From Diabrotica undecimpunctata (taxonomy: Eukaryota; Arthropoda; Insecta; Coleoptera; Chrysomelidae), in contig NC_092803.1 of NCBI RefSeq assembly GCF_040954645.1, positions 80,948,263 to 81,012,262 on the forward strand: 64,000 nt of DNA, written 5' to 3'. The stretch's first letter is position 1. Each line of letters begins with the position of its first letter. The translations under genes were made by a program, and so were the position numbers. The notes under the pieces were generated by a model. That model had not been told where the DNA came from, did no database searches, and was given only the letters and a program-made list of their open reading frames with translations. Of the stretch, positions 12,909 to 23,710 are shown piece by piece.

Positions 12909-12911
<3 letters not shown>
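12901..12911. repeat. Target-site duplication, left copy
   Basis: TATCTTGTAAC here and at 18382-18392 directly flank the full-length LINE: this copy abuts its poly(A) end and the other its 5' end. It is an 11-bp perfect duplication. Confidence 0.93.
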
Positions 12912-12944
<33 letters not shown>

Positions 12945-13149
12945 GCTTAGACTTATAAATGCCCTATCAAAATAAAAGATTATTACATCGATATTAGGAG
13001 AACAGGGACACACTCTTCTCGCCTAGGGACCTATCAAGGCATTTATTTATATAAGACACAACAACACTAGGTCACGGAGAGGAGGAAGTTATACAAATGG
13101 TTTAAAAGATTACAAAGGTAACAAGATTAACTAAATAATTTTTAGAGAA

Positions 13150-16100
13150 TTATAATGATAATTTGCTGTCTTTTAAAAATTGAATTAAGGAGTTGTAACT
13201 ATCTACAGAGCCAAGTGATAATAAATATAGTATATTCCAAGGAGCTGCTATTTTATATTTTAATAAATCATTTATAAGTTTGGATGAGTACACTCTGTTT
13301 TTAGAACAACCAAAAAATATATGATCTAAATCACTTTCCTCTCTACAATGCTCACATTTGTCATCATCCAAAACCTTTATTTTAAATAAGTGCTTTGGAT
13401 AACATGCGTGTCCGAAACGTATTCTAATAATGGAGGTTATGTGCCTCCTGGAAGCTCTAAAAGACTTGTACCAAAGAAATTTGGGAATATCTGGCTGAAT
13501 TATCGAGTATCTATTTTGGTTCACAAAAGAGTATTCCTTCCACTGGTAGCTCCACTCTCGAAGCAATGTTAACTTGCAAGAAACAATACTGTCAGAAAGC
13601 GTTACTTTATGTAGAATACCAGTATCGGATAAAATGCTTTCTTTGGCTAATAGGTCGACATATTCATTATGTTCAAATCCTGCATGTGCTTTAATCCAGA
13701 GAAAATGTACATTGATTCCTTTAGTTAAAAGAGTTTGAATAATATGTTTAATTCTATAAATGTATGGGCAGTCTTGTAAGTTAGGTGGTCCACATTTACC
13801 AATGGATTTTAACACTGCTAAGGAGTCCGACAGAATTAGAATATGGGCAAACTCAACTTCAGCTACATATAATAAAGCTTCATATTTTGCAATAGCCTCT
13901 GCTGTATAAATCGAAGTTTCCGGGTTCAGTTTGAATTTCTTTTCTATATGTTCCGATGGTATAAAAAAAGCGCATCCGGTTCCATCTGGAGATTTAGACG
14001 CATCTGTATATAGAGTTATTGCCTCTTTGTATTTGCTTGTTAAAGATAGAACAATATTTTTATTTAAATATATATTTTCACTATAATTTGGTACAATAAT
14101 ATCTGTATGTAAAAAGAAAGAAGAGTAATTTTTGAATATATAGTTCGTTCTATCTATATTTTTTAAAAGTGCTATATTTTGATTTTACGCTTCGCAAAGT
14201 AAGGGAGATTTCTTTTTTTGCCAATATTTATTTGTCAGGTCATGGCAATTCAAAGTGACTATCTTTTCGTATAGAGATGAGTTCAGTAAGTATACTTTCA
14301 TTAAATATTTTTTGGACAAAAACCTTCGTCTTATATTTAAAGGAGGTTATAATGCTTCCAAATATAAAGCTTGTACTGAAGTGGATCTCATGGCTCCTAA
14401 ACATATTCGTAGGGCTGAGTTCTGTAAAACGTTGATTTTGTTTAGTAGTACATTACTTGCTGATCCATACAAAACTAGTATGTAAGCTTTGTAAAATAAT
14501 AAACTTACTTCAACATCCGATCCCCACCAAGTTTTATTAATTGATTTAAGAAAGTTTAATCCCTTATTGCATCTGTTCAACATGTCATCAATATGTAACT
14601 TCCAGGTCAATTTCTGGTCGAGTATCATTCCCAGATATTTAATTGTGTTTTTAAGGGAAAATTGGTGCCCACCTAAATTTATTGGACTAGCATTAGGAAA
14701 GTTATGTCTGGTAAATAAACAAACTTGTGATTTACTGCAGGATAATTCGAAACCATTTTCTATAAACCATTTTTTATGGAATCCGTACACTTCATTCAGG
14801 TTTTCAATGGATTGCTGATATTTTTTGTGTTCTGTATACAAACAGAAATCGTCAGCATATTGTACAATAGTAAATGCAATATTAGTAATAGTGATGTTGT
14901 CTAGATCTGCTGTGTAAATGTTAAACAAAATAGGACTCAAAACGGAGCCCTGAGGTAATCCTTTGTTATTAAGTCTAGGTCCTATAAGAGTATGATTGTC
15001 TTTTAAATAAATTATCCTATTTGTGTACAAGTTCACAACGTTAGAAGCAAACTGCGCTGGAATATGAAAAAATTTAATCATTTTTTCTTGGAGAATTGTA
15101 AGGGATACCGAGTCGTAAGCACCTTCGATGTCTAAAAATAAAGCAGGTACATAACTGTTCCTGGAAAAACTATTCTGAATGTCTACAACAAGTGTTGTTA
15201 AGGAATCTAAGGTTCCATAACCTTTCTTAAAGCCATGTTGGTTAGCGGGTAAGGGACTTTGATCCCTTAGCCACCAATCTAACCTAATTTTAATCATCCG
15301 TTCAAGAGTCTTCAATATACATGATAATAGTGATATAGGTCGGTAAGCTTCAGCTAATTTAGGGTTTTTTCCCGGTTTGGGAATAGGGACAACTATAATA
15401 CGCTTAAAATCGATTATGCCTTTACCCTCAATAATTATCTGGTTAAATATATTCAAAAGTAATTCTTTTGCGTTATCTGGCAAATTTTGTATCATAGGAT
15501 ATTTGATTGCATCATATCCTGGTGAGGTACTGACGCGATTGTCAAGGGCAAACTCTAATTCAGCTCTTGAAAAAGGTGTTAAGAGAAAATGATTCTGATC
15601 AGATGAGAGAGTTTCAGATGGTATTACATCTATCTGGTTATTTACGTAAGGTGGAGCTATTTTATCAAAAAAGTCGTCTACCCATGTGTTATTTAGAGGC
15701 AGTGAAAAGTTAACTTTTTTCCTGTTCATTTTCCTTGCTTGGTTCCAAATAAGACTAGATGAAGTTTGTTTATTTAATTTTGAACACCATTCAACCCAAC
15801 TTTGTTTGGCCTTCAATTTCAGGAATTTTTTGACACGAGCATTCACTTCTTTGCATTTACAAAAATTTTCAAGAGAAGGATTTTTTTTGTAGTTTACTAA
15901 TGCTTTCTTTCTTTCCGAAACGGATTCATCACATTCCGAATCCCACCACGGAGCGGGAGTACGTTTACATTTAAATGATTTATATTGACAAATTGATTGT
16001 TTAGAAGCTTCATTAATACAGTCAATAAGGAAATTATATTTTTCTTGCGTGTCTGAGTAGGCGTGAGGGTTGTTAGTTAATAAGGTTTCAATAAACTGAG

Positions 16101-16850
16101 AGTATAATGACCAATTGGCTTTTTTAATGTTCCACTTACTGCTGGGATAAATGATATTCGCATCAGTTCTCAAGATATCGATTACAACCCTTATAACGAA
16201 GTGATTTGATCCCAAAGTATCAGTATCTACAGACCACGAAATTTTATCAAAGAGAGAAGGTGAGCAAAATGTGACATCAATCATGGAATCTGTGTTTCCT
16301 GGTCTCGTTTGGCAAGTTGGTTGTCTATTATTCATTACCACATAATCTAGATTCTGAATTGTCTCCACAATTTGATGGCCTGTTTTATCATTTTTAGATG
16401 AGCCCCACAGAGAATTATGTGCGTTCATATCTCCTCCAATGATACAAGGGTGTTTTAATTGAGAAAATAACTTATCCCAATCTTCAGTGTTAGTTTTAGC
16501 TTTCGGACACCTATATACAAAGAGTAAAGTTAAATGACTTTTGTTATAGTTGATTTTAATACCACAAGCAAGCAATTCTTTATTATAATTTTTTTTTATT
16601 TTTATGTTTTCAAAGGGAATACCAGTTTTAATTAAAATAGCAACTCCGGAATAGCCGTCATCCCGATCTTCGCGAATTACATTATAACCTCTATAACTAT
16701 AAACAACATCCCGTTTAAACCAGGTTTCACTTATTAAAGCTATATCAATATCTTCGGTTATTAAAAAGTTGAGAAGGCTGTTTTTGTTAGCAACAGCTGA
16801 TCGAGCATTCCATTGTATTATTTTGAGTTTAGCTTTGAAAGTAATTAGAT
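13150..16850 (-). pseudogene. LINE ORF2: endonuclease, RT, RNase H (two stops)
   Basis: The minus-strand frame runs from just after the ORF1 stop to 13150, about 1230 codons. Motifs in order: IIQWNARSA and ALISETWF (endonuclease, about 16760-16840); GGDMNAHNSLWGS (about 16440); SMIDVTFCS; RT with RPISLLSCILKTLERMI, ALFLDIEGAYDSV, GLPQGSVLSPILFNIY and catalytic VQYADDFCLYTE (about 14840-14860). RNase H follows, with TDAS, TAEA, SDS and NEYVDLLAKES supplying the Asp-Glu-Asp-Asp set (about 13640-14020), then a CEHCREE..H...C tail. TAA stops at 14347-14349 and near 14188 are the only breaks. There is no ATG at the start of the frame. Confidence 0.92.
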
Positions 16851-16853
16851 TAG

Positions 16854-18219
16854 TTATTTTTTAAAAATATTATCTAGAACATTATTAATACCTTTGGCTA
16901 ACATATTAATATCAAGTGATTTTGCCTGTTCTAAACAATTAATATTTTGAATAAAATCTGAGAAAAGAATTACTAAAGAATCTACTAATTTATTTTTTTC
17001 ATTGTCTACAGTTGAAAAACTTTCCTTGTTTAAGGGTGGTAAAGGTTGAGATGGTCCAAATCTGAAAGGGATGTGAGGAGATGTAGGATATTCGGAAGTT
17101 GGAGATGATACTTTTCTTTTTTTATTTTCTCTATAATCAGTGCTTGATTTACTACAACTTGGTTGACTAATATTTTTGGTTTTCTGTAAATGAGGCCTCA
17201 ATAGGTTGGAATAAGCAGGTTTATTAACTTCAGATGTGTTAGTTAATTTTGGAAATTCTCTATCTGAATTTGACAATATTTCAAATCTGTTATTACAAAT
17301 AAGACCAGAAAAAGAAGAATCGTTTAAATTTTTGGCCTCCAAATATGAAATTTTATGTTCAATCATGATATTTTTTATTTTTTTTTGATGTTCGAAAAAA
17401 GGACAGTTTTTAGAGATTGATATATGATTATCACTTTTACAGTGTATGCAATACATTTTTTTTTTCATCACATGTATGTGTATCAGTTTTAGTTTCTCCA
17501 CATCGTATGCAGTATTCCTGTGTACCTTTACATTGTCTAGAAATGTGTCCAAATTTGAGGCATTTATAACATTGTGTAACTTTACCTAACAATTTTTCAA
17601 CTTGAAAATATACATAATTAATTACAACATAGTTTGGTAAACAATTGCCTTCAAATGTAATTATAACATTACGTCTAGGTACATATTCTGTATTTCCATC
17701 CTTTTCTATTTTCCTGTGCATTTTTTTAATATCAATAATTTGTGAACTAGAGGTCATATATTTTTTCAAATATTCAATGTTATATTTGGTATCGACATCA
17801 CGTATCAGCCCTTTGATTTCTAAGAGGTGATTAAGAATATACGCCTTTAAATTATCGTCTTTTAAATGAATATTAGTGACTAATTTATTTGCATCCAAAA
17901 TAGATTTGAGGATTACTTTAACACGGTTTCTTCCTATACTTTTAATTTCCTTAATATTGTTGATCTTTAATTTTTGATGTAAAATATCACCCACAACCAT
18001 AGGGTGCAATCGGCCTATATTCTGATCATTGGTCTTTTCAACATATACACAACAATTTTGAAAATCGTAATTACTAGAATTAATATTAAAAAGTTTTACT
18101 TCCCTTGTAGCAGGAGAAACGGTGGTATTAATTCCTGTATCCATATCTTGTTCACTAACACTAACAACTTCAGAAGTATTTAGTTCGCGCATTGGCGTCT
18201 TATTAGTATTCTCCCCCAT
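16854..18219 (-). pseudogene. LINE ORF1: gag-like zinc-knuckle protein (one frameshift)
   Basis: The ATG at 18217-18219 follows a 162-nt leader. The first frame (to 17437) carries CYKCLKFGHISRQC and CIRCGETKTDTHTC; the overlapping frame (17552-16854) carries a third knuckle, CIHCKSDNHISISKNC, then a Ser/Pro-rich tail. The frame change coincides with a run of nine A (minus strand) near 17457-17465, so a one-base slip separates knuckles two and three. In I-type LINEs this protein coats the RNA as a nucleoprotein particle. The ORF1 stop (TAA, 16854-16856) abuts the start of the ORF2 frame. Confidence 0.88.
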
Positions 18220-18381
18220 CAGGGGAGAATATTTTCACTTTTTTATCACTATTTTACTATAATATGTAAATATTTTTAAACACGACGAAATTAAAATATT
18301 CTAATTGTCAAAAAAACTGGGAGCTTAATGACTTTATCAATAAACACGTCTACCCGATATCAATGTATCGCTTCGACTGCG
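18220..18381 (-). promoter_or_regulatory. LINE 5' UTR, probable internal promoter
   Basis: These are the 162 nt between the target-site duplication and the ORF1 ATG. The 5' end begins CGCAGTCGAAGCGATAC on the minus strand. Internal Pol II promoters sit here in I-type LINEs; I see no specific motif that proves it. Confidence 0.5.
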
Positions 18382-18392
18382 TATCTTGTAAC
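18382..18392. repeat. Target-site duplication, right copy
   Basis: TATCTTGTAAC, identical to 12901-12911, abutting the 5' end of the minus-strand LINE. Confidence 0.93.
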
Positions 18393-18949
18393 AAATTTAC
18401 TTAGATTTCAAACTATATTGGAGTTTCCTATACCTTTTTTTTTTAATTTTTGAAATATGGAAACATTTCTTAATTTGTAAGTTTGAACAATAAATATAAG
18501 GTACGTACTTATATGCAAGTCAATAGAAGATAAGATTTTATTGTTGTTACGGGTTCTCTCTATAACAATTGTTTAAAAAAAAATTAATTAATAACTCAAA
18601 ACATAATAGGCTAATAGATTATGTCTTTAGTCATAAAATGAAACTACACACACACAACAATAAATATAATCAAGTATGTCCTGGTTATGTACAACACATC
18701 CACAAATACCAGCGCTATACGTAGCCAAGATAATAAGCATCAATAAAATTTAAATTTTTATCATTTTGTTACACAGGGTTTTTAATTATTTTATTTGAAT
18801 TTGGCCTACATGCCACATTGAATAATATTTAATATTAATAATATTTTAAATAGCACACCCTATATTATATACCTTATTCTGGATGACATTTAAATTACCT
18901 TTTATTCCATATAAGTGTTACCTTTTATTCCATATATACCTAAACCTAA
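18393..18949. other. Unassigned AT-rich region
   Basis: No coding signal. A short direct repeat ACCTTTTATTCCATATA occurs twice near 18897-18938. Confidence 0.5.
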
Positions 18950-19127
18950 AGGAGATTATAAACAGTCAATCATTTTGATCAGTCAATCATTTTGGTCAAT
19001 CGATTGAATCAATGATTTACTGTGATTGATAGAAAATTTGAATAATTTTGCGGTTGTAGAGAGCGTTTGATCGTCTAGGGCAAGTTTCGTCAAGCATTGC
19101 GTCAATCGTCAGTCATTCGGTTGAACC

Positions 19128-19370
19128 ATGACGTCCACTACTACCGAGCTTCCTGAAAACTCATAGAGGGACTTTGTTAGTTTATTAATTGATTTATATC
19201 GCGATTATCTGAAATTAGGGGAAGTGAAAAGCAAAGACTATTTCAATAAAGATAAAAAAGTGCGGCGCTAGAGAAAATCGTGAAGGCGTTGAAAGTGCTC
19301 AGACCTGATTTTATTGTTAAGCTATTAAAAGCAAAAATTAATGTTCTCAGTTCATTACATTAAGGACATT
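19128..19370 (+). pseudogene. MADF-domain protein, N-terminal part
   Basis: ATG at 19128 opens MTSTTTELPENS, then a TAG, then FVSLLIDLYRDYLKLGEVKS and KDYFNKDKK. After a +1 shift ALEKIVKALKVLRPDF and LLKAKINVL follow. This matches the MADF (Adf-1-like) DNA-binding domain of Harbinger accessory proteins, which helps bring the transposase to the element ends. A stop and a frameshift disable it. Confidence 0.7.
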
Positions 19371-19389
19371 AATGTCCCTTTTTCCTTTT

Positions 19390-20015
19390 GCCTATACTGT
19401 TAAATTACCTTTAGTCCTTTGAAGGGAAACCATCTATGGAGTGTCTTGCCTACAAAACCCACGTTCCACAGTTCCAGTAATGTCGTCCCTGTCAATCTCA
19501 TGAGGGGGTTAATAGTTGACTATGTTTTTTGATTAGACAAGTAGTTGTGCAAATGGCAGCATTTCACAATTATTTTTTTAACTTGTCTGGATCAAATTTA
19601 ATGGCATTTTGAAATATTTTGAAACTCTTTGTTTTTATTCCACATGAATTTTCTACAACTCTTCTAGCTCGGGAGACCTATAGCCACATAGCCCTATAAC
19701 AGACCAGCCCTGTTATAGGGCTTCATGAAATTAGTTGAAGTTGAAAATCTTCATTTCCTACGAACACGTACGGAAATTTCTTATAAGGAATGCTTTGCAA
19801 CTCTCTTGAATCTGCCATGTCAAGCTGGTTATCAGAAAACTTGCGCCAAAACATTGTATTCATTATCACACCCTATCTAAAGATCCAGAATTGGGCTGCT
19901 TTTGGATTGCCACGTGTTTGCCGTAAACGCTTTCTACGTAGTCATGAAAAATTTCATTTACCATCGAATTCCTGAGCAACTTCTATCCAGTCATCCTGGG
20001 ATTTCGGAGCCTAGA
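19390..20015 (-). pseudogene. Harbinger transposase, C-terminal half
   Basis: The minus strand in mixed frames reads SQDDWIEVAQEFDGKWN, then KHVAIQKQPNSGSL, GVFANTKFSDN-like text, LQSIPYKKFPYVFVGNE, RARRVVENSCGIK and HLHNYLSNQKTY. These are the DDE-4 superfamily (Harbinger) landmarks: the GKHVAIQ.PPNSGS box with an active-site Asp region, the FVGNE box and the RARRVVENAFGI box. Multiple frame changes make it a relic. Confidence 0.72.
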
Positions 20016-20189
20016 TGAGAAACAAAAAACGAAGCTAGCAAATCAATAACATAACAATTAAATTAATATAGTTAAATATGTATGTGCATCAATAACTAGC
20101 ATTTGTACTTTTGTAAGCCTTCGTTTCCTTTATTTTAGTTTTCGTTACAGCCATCAATTCCTGATTAGGACACATAGTCACTTATAGAT

Positions 20190-20490
20190 TCCTAAACTAC
20201 TGCGTCTCCTTCTGGCCTAGTTGCAACGCCGACTTCCAAACTTGCCCTTCCTAAAAAGCAGTGCAACAAAAGAAAAGCAGGGCGAGACAGTACTGAACAA
20301 TTAGTGGTACAAGCGACTGAGTATTTTAAGCGACATGAGACTAAAGAGAATATCCTCGCTAAGGGATGGGCTATGAAATTAAAAAAGTTGGGGACCAACG
20401 CCGTTTTGCGAAAAAAATAAATAATGACACAATTTTTGAAGCAGAAATGGGCACCTTGACTCGAGAAGAAGTGCGTATCGCTTCACGCAT
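20190..20490 (+). pseudogene. MADF protein, C-terminal part
   Basis: The plus strand reads KKQCNKRKAGRDSTEQLVVQ, ATEYFKRHETKENIL, KGWAMKLKKLG, then after a shift RRFAEK and NDTIFEAEMGTLTREEVRI. This is the conserved end of MADF proteins found with Harbinger transposons (an AEK.INDILFEAE box). It is separated from its N-terminus by the minus-strand transposase segment. Confidence 0.65.
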
Positions 20491-20700
20491 ATTTGTATCC
20501 TTTTTTATGTCGAGACGTACGAACTCGAATAGTTAATCGAAACAATCTTGGTTCATTCTCAAAATGTTCCTGTAATTCTCTGTTTTTGAATCTGTCAGAA
20601 AATTTAGTAAATGTTCATGGGTGAAACGGTTTCTTTCTCATTTTGTACCATATCTTGGACCACCGTCGTTTCTTATTTTGTTCTTGTTTACGATTAAGAG
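20480..20700 (-). pseudogene. Harbinger transposase, N-terminal part
   Basis: The minus strand reads KIRNDGGPRYGTK, THEHLLNFL, NYRNILRMNQDCFD and IKKDTNMREAI. This corresponds to the NYLRMD...IKKKDTNMREAI start of Harbinger transposases. It overlaps the last codons of the MADF fragment on the opposite strand by about 10 bp. Confidence 0.65.
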
Positions 20701-20935
20701 CGATCCGGGTTAAGACGGGAAAGCCAAAATCTGTATTCAAAACCATTGTTCACCAAACTCAACAACTATAACGAAACACAAACACAGAACCAGTGTAACG
20801 TATGAACTTTATCCTCGATTACTGATGGTGAGGTTTTTATAAAAAGATTGAAGAGCTGTTTGTGGTTGATTCAAACGCGCGTCAATCGATTGACTCAGTC
20901 GTTTAATCAAGCAAATTGATCGTCTAGGGCCTCCT

Positions 20936-21374
20936 TAACGAACGATTAAAGTGACAAAGCTAAAACCGCATTTTTTAATATTGTTCTAAAAGGATTAAAA
21001 ACTTTTTATGAAAATTTATATTATGTGTAAGCATCCAAAAGTACCGAAATTATTTTTGTTTTCAATTTTTCTAGATGTTAAGAGGGGTCTCCAAACCTTT
21101 TCCTCCCAAATTTTTTGTAGTAGATATCATAATAGAACAAAAACGAGACTTCAATGGGATGAAATACTTATTTTACAACTTGTTAGCTGTTAGTATTTAT
21201 TTGTTAAATCACTAATTTAAAATATACAGTCACATTTTAAAGTCAAGCTAAAATAATATAATATTAATTTTCACAAATATTATGTTTATTATTTGAGTAT
21301 GTAAATTTTTGTTGTGCTCTCCATCTTGAGAGTAGTTTGAGAGTTATTATGAACGAGAGTTTTGTTGATTAAAA
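20936..21374. other. Unassigned AT-rich region
   Basis: No recognisable feature apart from ordinary AT-rich DNA. Confidence 0.5.
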
Positions 21375-22180
21375 ATGAACAATTACACTTTTTCTGAAAC
21401 TGCAGATATGCACTTGGTCTTAGGTAAGAATAACTGGAATAAGTAAGAAATATTGATTGTAACTACCCTTTTCTTCATTTTTACATAGGTACAGTGAATG
21501 GTGATGTAACAGCAAGGCGTTATGCAGATAAGTACCCTAATAGAAATTTACCAGATAACTAGCAATTGATCGCCATTAAAAGAGAAAGTGGGACTTTACA
21601 AAAATAAGTGCGTGGTAACAATGTTTACGTAAAAAACCGTGCAAAAGACAATGTTGTTCTCCCCGTAATGATGAGCACCCAGAAACAAGCGTGATGCTTG
21701 CGGAATTAGGGGTATGTGGCATAAAAGTGTGGGGAACGGTTAAGGAAGAGTTGTTTCACTCATTCTACGTAACAGCAGTTTAATAATTACCTATACAATA
21801 TCATGCCAAACGTATATGATTTTGTGTCAATACGTCACCATTACAATAATTTTAAAGTATACGTTTAAATTGGAATTCTCAGTAACTATTAGTTGGGCCA
21901 ATATTTCTTACCAACAATTTAAACGGAGAAAGTTATTTGTAATTTTTTGCAAAACACTGTCTCTCTACTTGGAAGATGTACCGTTAGCGATCAGACAAAA
22001 TGCAGGATGGTGTTCCATCCCAATATTAAAGCGATAATGTTGGGGCATTTTTATTATAACAATATTCAGCACATTATATAGGAAGGGTTTCTGAGGTACC
22101 AATTGAATGGGCACTGCACGGTCGAGATCTCAATTCAATGGATTTTTGTTTTTGGGGATTTATGGAAAGTTAAGTTTATT
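21375..22180 (+). pseudogene. Mariner/Tc-like transposase (DUF4817 HTH type), with intron
   Basis: ATG at 21375 starts MNNYTFSETADMHLVLG. A GT...AG intron of about 64 nt (about 21424-21488) is followed by TVNGDVTARRYADKYPNRNL, the ARLYRERYPNRR-type HTH of DUF4817 proteins. Downstream, in shifted frames, lie GIKVWGTVKEELFH, LEDVPLAIRQNAGW and IEWALHGRDLNSMDFCFWG. The last is a decayed copy of the PRSPDLNPLDFFLWG catalytic box. Many stops: a relic. The clean intron shows it once was expressed as a spliced gene. Confidence 0.65.
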
Positions 22181-22779
22181 CCGTGAAAAGAATAAGTGCA
22201 GAGTAAATAAGGCACCGAATTTTAGATACTCCCAATTTATTTCGACCAAGGGATTTTTTTTAGTATTAGGTATTCATTATTGAACTCCGATTCGTAAAGG
22301 ATAGTTGAAAAACGTAGCATCTCAGTTGTATTATTTGGAGCCATAGACTAAGTCTGCTACATCAAAGAAATTGTTTGATCTTTATAAATGCTGCTCTTGC
22401 TATTTACATTTGGAGTTTTGTTTAATGATGGCGTTTCTTTTAAGAGTTTTTAGAGATGTTTAGAGGATTCCTCTACTCGTTTTTTTCAGCAGTATGATGT
22501 AGCTTAACCATCCTAATGGTAACACGACTTGGACGTTACAAAACGTGATCGGAAATAAATTAATTGTATTCTTTATATAACCTAAACTTATAATCACTTA
22601 AATAAATATAATCAAGTTGATGGTGATATCGAGTAACCTCATTTGCATTTGTGATTATAAAAACTCTAAGACCAGGGAGAAAGTCGACACTTACAAAGTT
22701 AATATAACACCTCGTAAATCACCGAGTACTTCAATTTCTCAGTGAAGCTCGATCCCTCTTTATTGACACAATTAGCTAA
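22181..22779. other. Unassigned region
   Basis: No family recognised on either strand. Confidence 0.45.
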
Positions 22780-23200
22780 CCCGCTACCAAAATATTATTT
22801 ACACCTCTTCATTCTCTATCCGGTCATTACTTGTGACAAGATTACGTTGGACGATTGTTTTTATAAAATTTATTTTCAATCCATAGGTTTTACATGAACA
22901 GTTTAATTTTCTACAAGTATTTTAAAATCCTAAAGGTTATACTATTTCAATCCATAGGTTTAACATGAACAGTTTAATTTTCTACAAGTATTTTAAAATC
23001 CTCAAGGTTATATTTTATAACAATTGTGTCGTCCGCGTATCGCACATTTTTAAAATCCTCTTTATTAATAGTTATACCCTTACTAGGATTGTTTAAAGAT
23101 ACGCGAAAAATAGATTTACTGTATAAATTAAACAAAAGGTGAGAAAGAATACTTTCCTTTGCGTGCTTGATGCCACTCAAAATTTCTACTAACAAAATAG
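22780..23200 (-). pseudogene. LINE reverse transcriptase fragment
   Basis: The minus-strand open frame 23195-22974 reads ILSGIKHAKESILSHLLFNL, then NVRYADDTIVIKYNLEDFKI. This is the QGC.LSP.LFN to YADD part of an RTE-like RT, with QGC mutated but YADD intact. After the stop the translation continues with KINFIKTIVQRNLVTSND-like text, the next RT block. No endonuclease or C-terminus is attached. Confidence 0.75.
22874..23012. repeat. 71-bp tandem duplication inside the LINE fragment
   Basis: TTTCAATCCATAGGTTT...CTACAAGTATTTTAAAATCC occurs at 22874 and again at 22945 with a few substitutions. It duplicates codons just downstream of the YADD box. Confidence 0.85.
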
Positions 23201-23339
23201 TAAATATCTAAAAAACAGTATAATTTAGGTGAGATTATTTTTATTAAAAGTCCCCTTTATTTTCATTGAAAATATCTAAAATGTAATAATATATAGTGTA
23301 TGTAAATAAAAAAAAGTTTGGTACAGTTGAAACATTAGC

Positions 23340-23710
23340 AACTATTGTTCCTACCTTTTTGCTTTTGTCGCCCCCACTAGAATCCATTAACTTCTCATCA
23401 TATCGATCGCCGGGAAAAATGGGGTGCGCCCTGCACCCCTGAACTCCGGTGAAACTTAACCTGGAGCCGAGTGGCAGGTGAACTGAGCAGGGCAACAGCA
23501 TAAACAAATGGGCGATTCGATGGGTGATATTATGGGCGAGAAAGAAACACATTTCGGGGTCAGAAAATTTGAGAATTGCGCCGAAATTGGAGAAGCGGAC
23601 AGCGGTACTTCTTGCCGTATCGACCCGAAGGTGAGACTGTTCGGAACGGGAGATGGACGTGGTGGACGTCGATGGGGGAAGTTTGTGTATGTTTTACACG
23701 ATTGATGCTA
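23340..23710 (+). other. CpG-richer patch with a 65-codon frame; possible exon
   Basis: The base composition is clearly less AT-rich than the surroundings, with many CpG. The frame 23508-23705 begins MGDSMGDIMGEKETHFG. Within it CCCGAAGGTGAGACTG resembles a splice donor (AAG|GTGAGA). I do not recognise the protein. It could be a host first exon and promoter, or part of an unfamiliar TE. Confidence 0.3.

Larger units (their letters stand above)
12912..18381 (-). mobile_element. Full-length I-superfamily LINE (5470 bp)
   Basis: Bounded by the 11-bp duplication TATCTTGTAAC. On the minus strand the order is a 162-nt 5' UTR, ORF1 (gag-like with zinc knuckles), ORF2 (AP endonuclease, RT, RNase H, Cys-rich tail), a 3' UTR and a 32-nt poly(A) tail (12912-12943). 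An RNase H domain together with a CCHC ORF1 places it in the I group (I, Nimb or Loa-like) rather than Jockey. Damage is light: one frameshift in ORF1 and two in-frame stops in ORF2. The long poly(A) and perfect duplication point to a fairly recent insertion. Confidence 0.93.
18950..20935. mobile_element. Decayed PIF/Harbinger element with MADF gene
   Basis: The interior carries pieces of a Harbinger DDE transposase (minus strand) and of a MADF-domain protein (plus strand), the usual two genes of animal Harbingers. Proposed ends: AGGAG after TAA (18947-18949) on the left and CTCCT before TAA (20936-20938) on the right. TAA would be the 3-bp duplication. Imperfect inverted sequence GTCAATCGATTGA lies inside both ends. 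A second copy of GATCGTCTAGGGC at about 19067 sits in direct orientation to the right end, so the left end may be rearranged. Confidence 0.65.

Noticed and set aside
20192..20398. 68-codon minus-strand frame in the Harbinger element
   Set aside because: The plus strand here reads the conserved MADF C-terminal block, so the reverse frame is a shadow.
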